From positions 1 through 59,121 of the forward strand of contig JAWBXA010000006.1 of NCBI GenBank assembly GCA_038868115.1: a stretch of DNA of 59,121 bases, given 5' to 3'. The stretch's first letter is position 1; each line of letters begins with the position of its first letter. The position numbers and the translations under genes were made by a program. Shown here one piece after another: positions 58,936-59,121 of the stretch. This DNA comes from JAGTQI01 sp038868115. Lineage in GTDB: Archaea > Thermoproteota > Bathyarchaeia > Bathyarchaeales > Bathycorpusculaceae. A model generated the notes under the pieces. That model did no database searches, was not told where the DNA came from, and worked only from the letters and a program-made list of their open reading frames with translations.

Positions 58936-59121
58936 TCAGCTCTCCTCTTCCTCCTTTGAGATTTTAGCCTCAAAATCCTCAATGGTCAACGGCATATCCT
59001 TGTCTGGTGGAAGCTCTCCTCTTTCGCGCAAAACCTGCCTCGCGAGAAGCCAGTAAATGACCGCTAAGGCTCTTCTGCCCTTATTGTTTGTAGGTATTAC
59101 TAAGTCGACACCAGAAAATTC
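58936..59121 (-). CDS. rps2: Ribosomal protein uS2, C-terminal part (partial)
   Basis: 61 codons run in from the right edge and stop with TGA at 58936-58938. Seen: VDLVIPTNNKGRRALAVIYWLLARQVLRERGE in two stretches, then a Glu/Lys-rich tail ending KEEEES. This is the conserved end of uS2. Its stop is 5 nt before the memo ATG, making it the upstream gene of the isoprenoid operon. Confidence 0.93.
   Translation of the reverse strand, partial: EFSGVDLVIPTNNKGRRALAVIYWLLARQVLRERGELPPDKDMPLTIEDFEAKISKEEEES

Noticed and set aside
1..59121. CRISPR arrays, insertion sequences, provirus, rRNA or tRNA genes
   Set aside because: I looked for spaced direct repeats, transposase or integrase motifs, and tRNA T-arm signatures, and saw none. 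The only long direct repeats are the two assembly duplications.

Overview
The window is archaeal chromosome. It encodes two thermosome subunits, topoisomerase VI A and B, aIF5B, ABCE1, SRP19, archaeal-type AlaS and GluRS, eS8, uS13/uS4/uS11, a C-terminal piece of uS2, and an isoprenoid lipid pathway (mevalonate kinase, isopentenyl phosphate kinase, type 2 IPP isomerase, prenyl synthase, CarS). RadB, SMC-ScpA-ScpB, FUN14 and roadblock proteins, frequent TTG/GTG starts with good Shine-Dalgarno sites, and moderate GC content suggest an uncultivated member of the Thermoproteota/Bathyarchaeia side. No rRNA gene is present, so the lineage is inference. Five runs of 96-99 N show a scaffolded draft, probably a metagenome bin. 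All five interrupt conserved genes that are probably intact in the cell.

Layout. 1-4.0 kb: lipid synthesis (carS), radB, an RNase H-fold protein, an RNA 5'-kinase and endonuclease III. 4.0-8.8 kb: a proteasome-chaperone-like protein, UbiD, a CBS protein, a secreted anchored protein and Sua5. 8.9-14 kb: thermosome 1, a phosphoribosyltransferase, KEOPS Cgi121, a THUMP protein and an Ntn asparaginase. 14-19.2 kb: a very small Glu/Trp-repeat ORF just upstream of ABCE1, then cytidine deaminase and the Topo VI operon. 19.2-27.2 kb: aIF5B, a radical SAM protein, a MoaD-like sulfur carrier, a 5'-truncated mntP, thermosome 2 and a TtuA/NcsA-type tRNA thiolase. 27.5-35.5 kb: a macrodomain protein, a 2-oxoacid dehydrogenase operon (E1a-E1b-E2, no E3), Tsr3, NnrE/NnrD, a stand-alone Lrp effector domain and TiaS. 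35.5-44.4 kb: FUN14, AlaS, a roadblock/coiled-coil/type IV pilin cluster, a winged-helix regulator, a DASS transporter and a PD-(D/E)XK protein. 44.4-52 kb: uS13-uS4-uS11-DUF2096, smc-scpA-scpB and eS8. 52-59 kb, minus strand: uS2-memo-mvk-ipk-fni-idsA-gltX-srp19.

Functional themes are RNA modification (Sua5, Cgi121, THUMP, TtuA/NcsA, TiaS, Tsr3), protein folding and translation (thermosomes, aIF5B, ABCE1, tRNA synthetases, ribosomal proteins), chromosome handling (SMC complex, Topo VI, RadB, Nth) and archaeal lipid precursor synthesis.

The items most worth following are: (1) a 23-28 residue ORF of Glu runs punctuated by Trp every fifth residue, with a strong SD-TTG start, 116 nt before the ribosome-recycling factor ABCE1 and followed by two mutually exclusive hairpins; (2) two roadblock-domain proteins, a coiled-coil protein and a type IV pilin in one co-oriented cluster without a GTPase; (3) a RuvC/YqgF-like RNase H-fold protein overlapping a Clp1/Grc3 RNA kinase. 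I found no tRNA, CRISPR array, insertion sequence or provirus.
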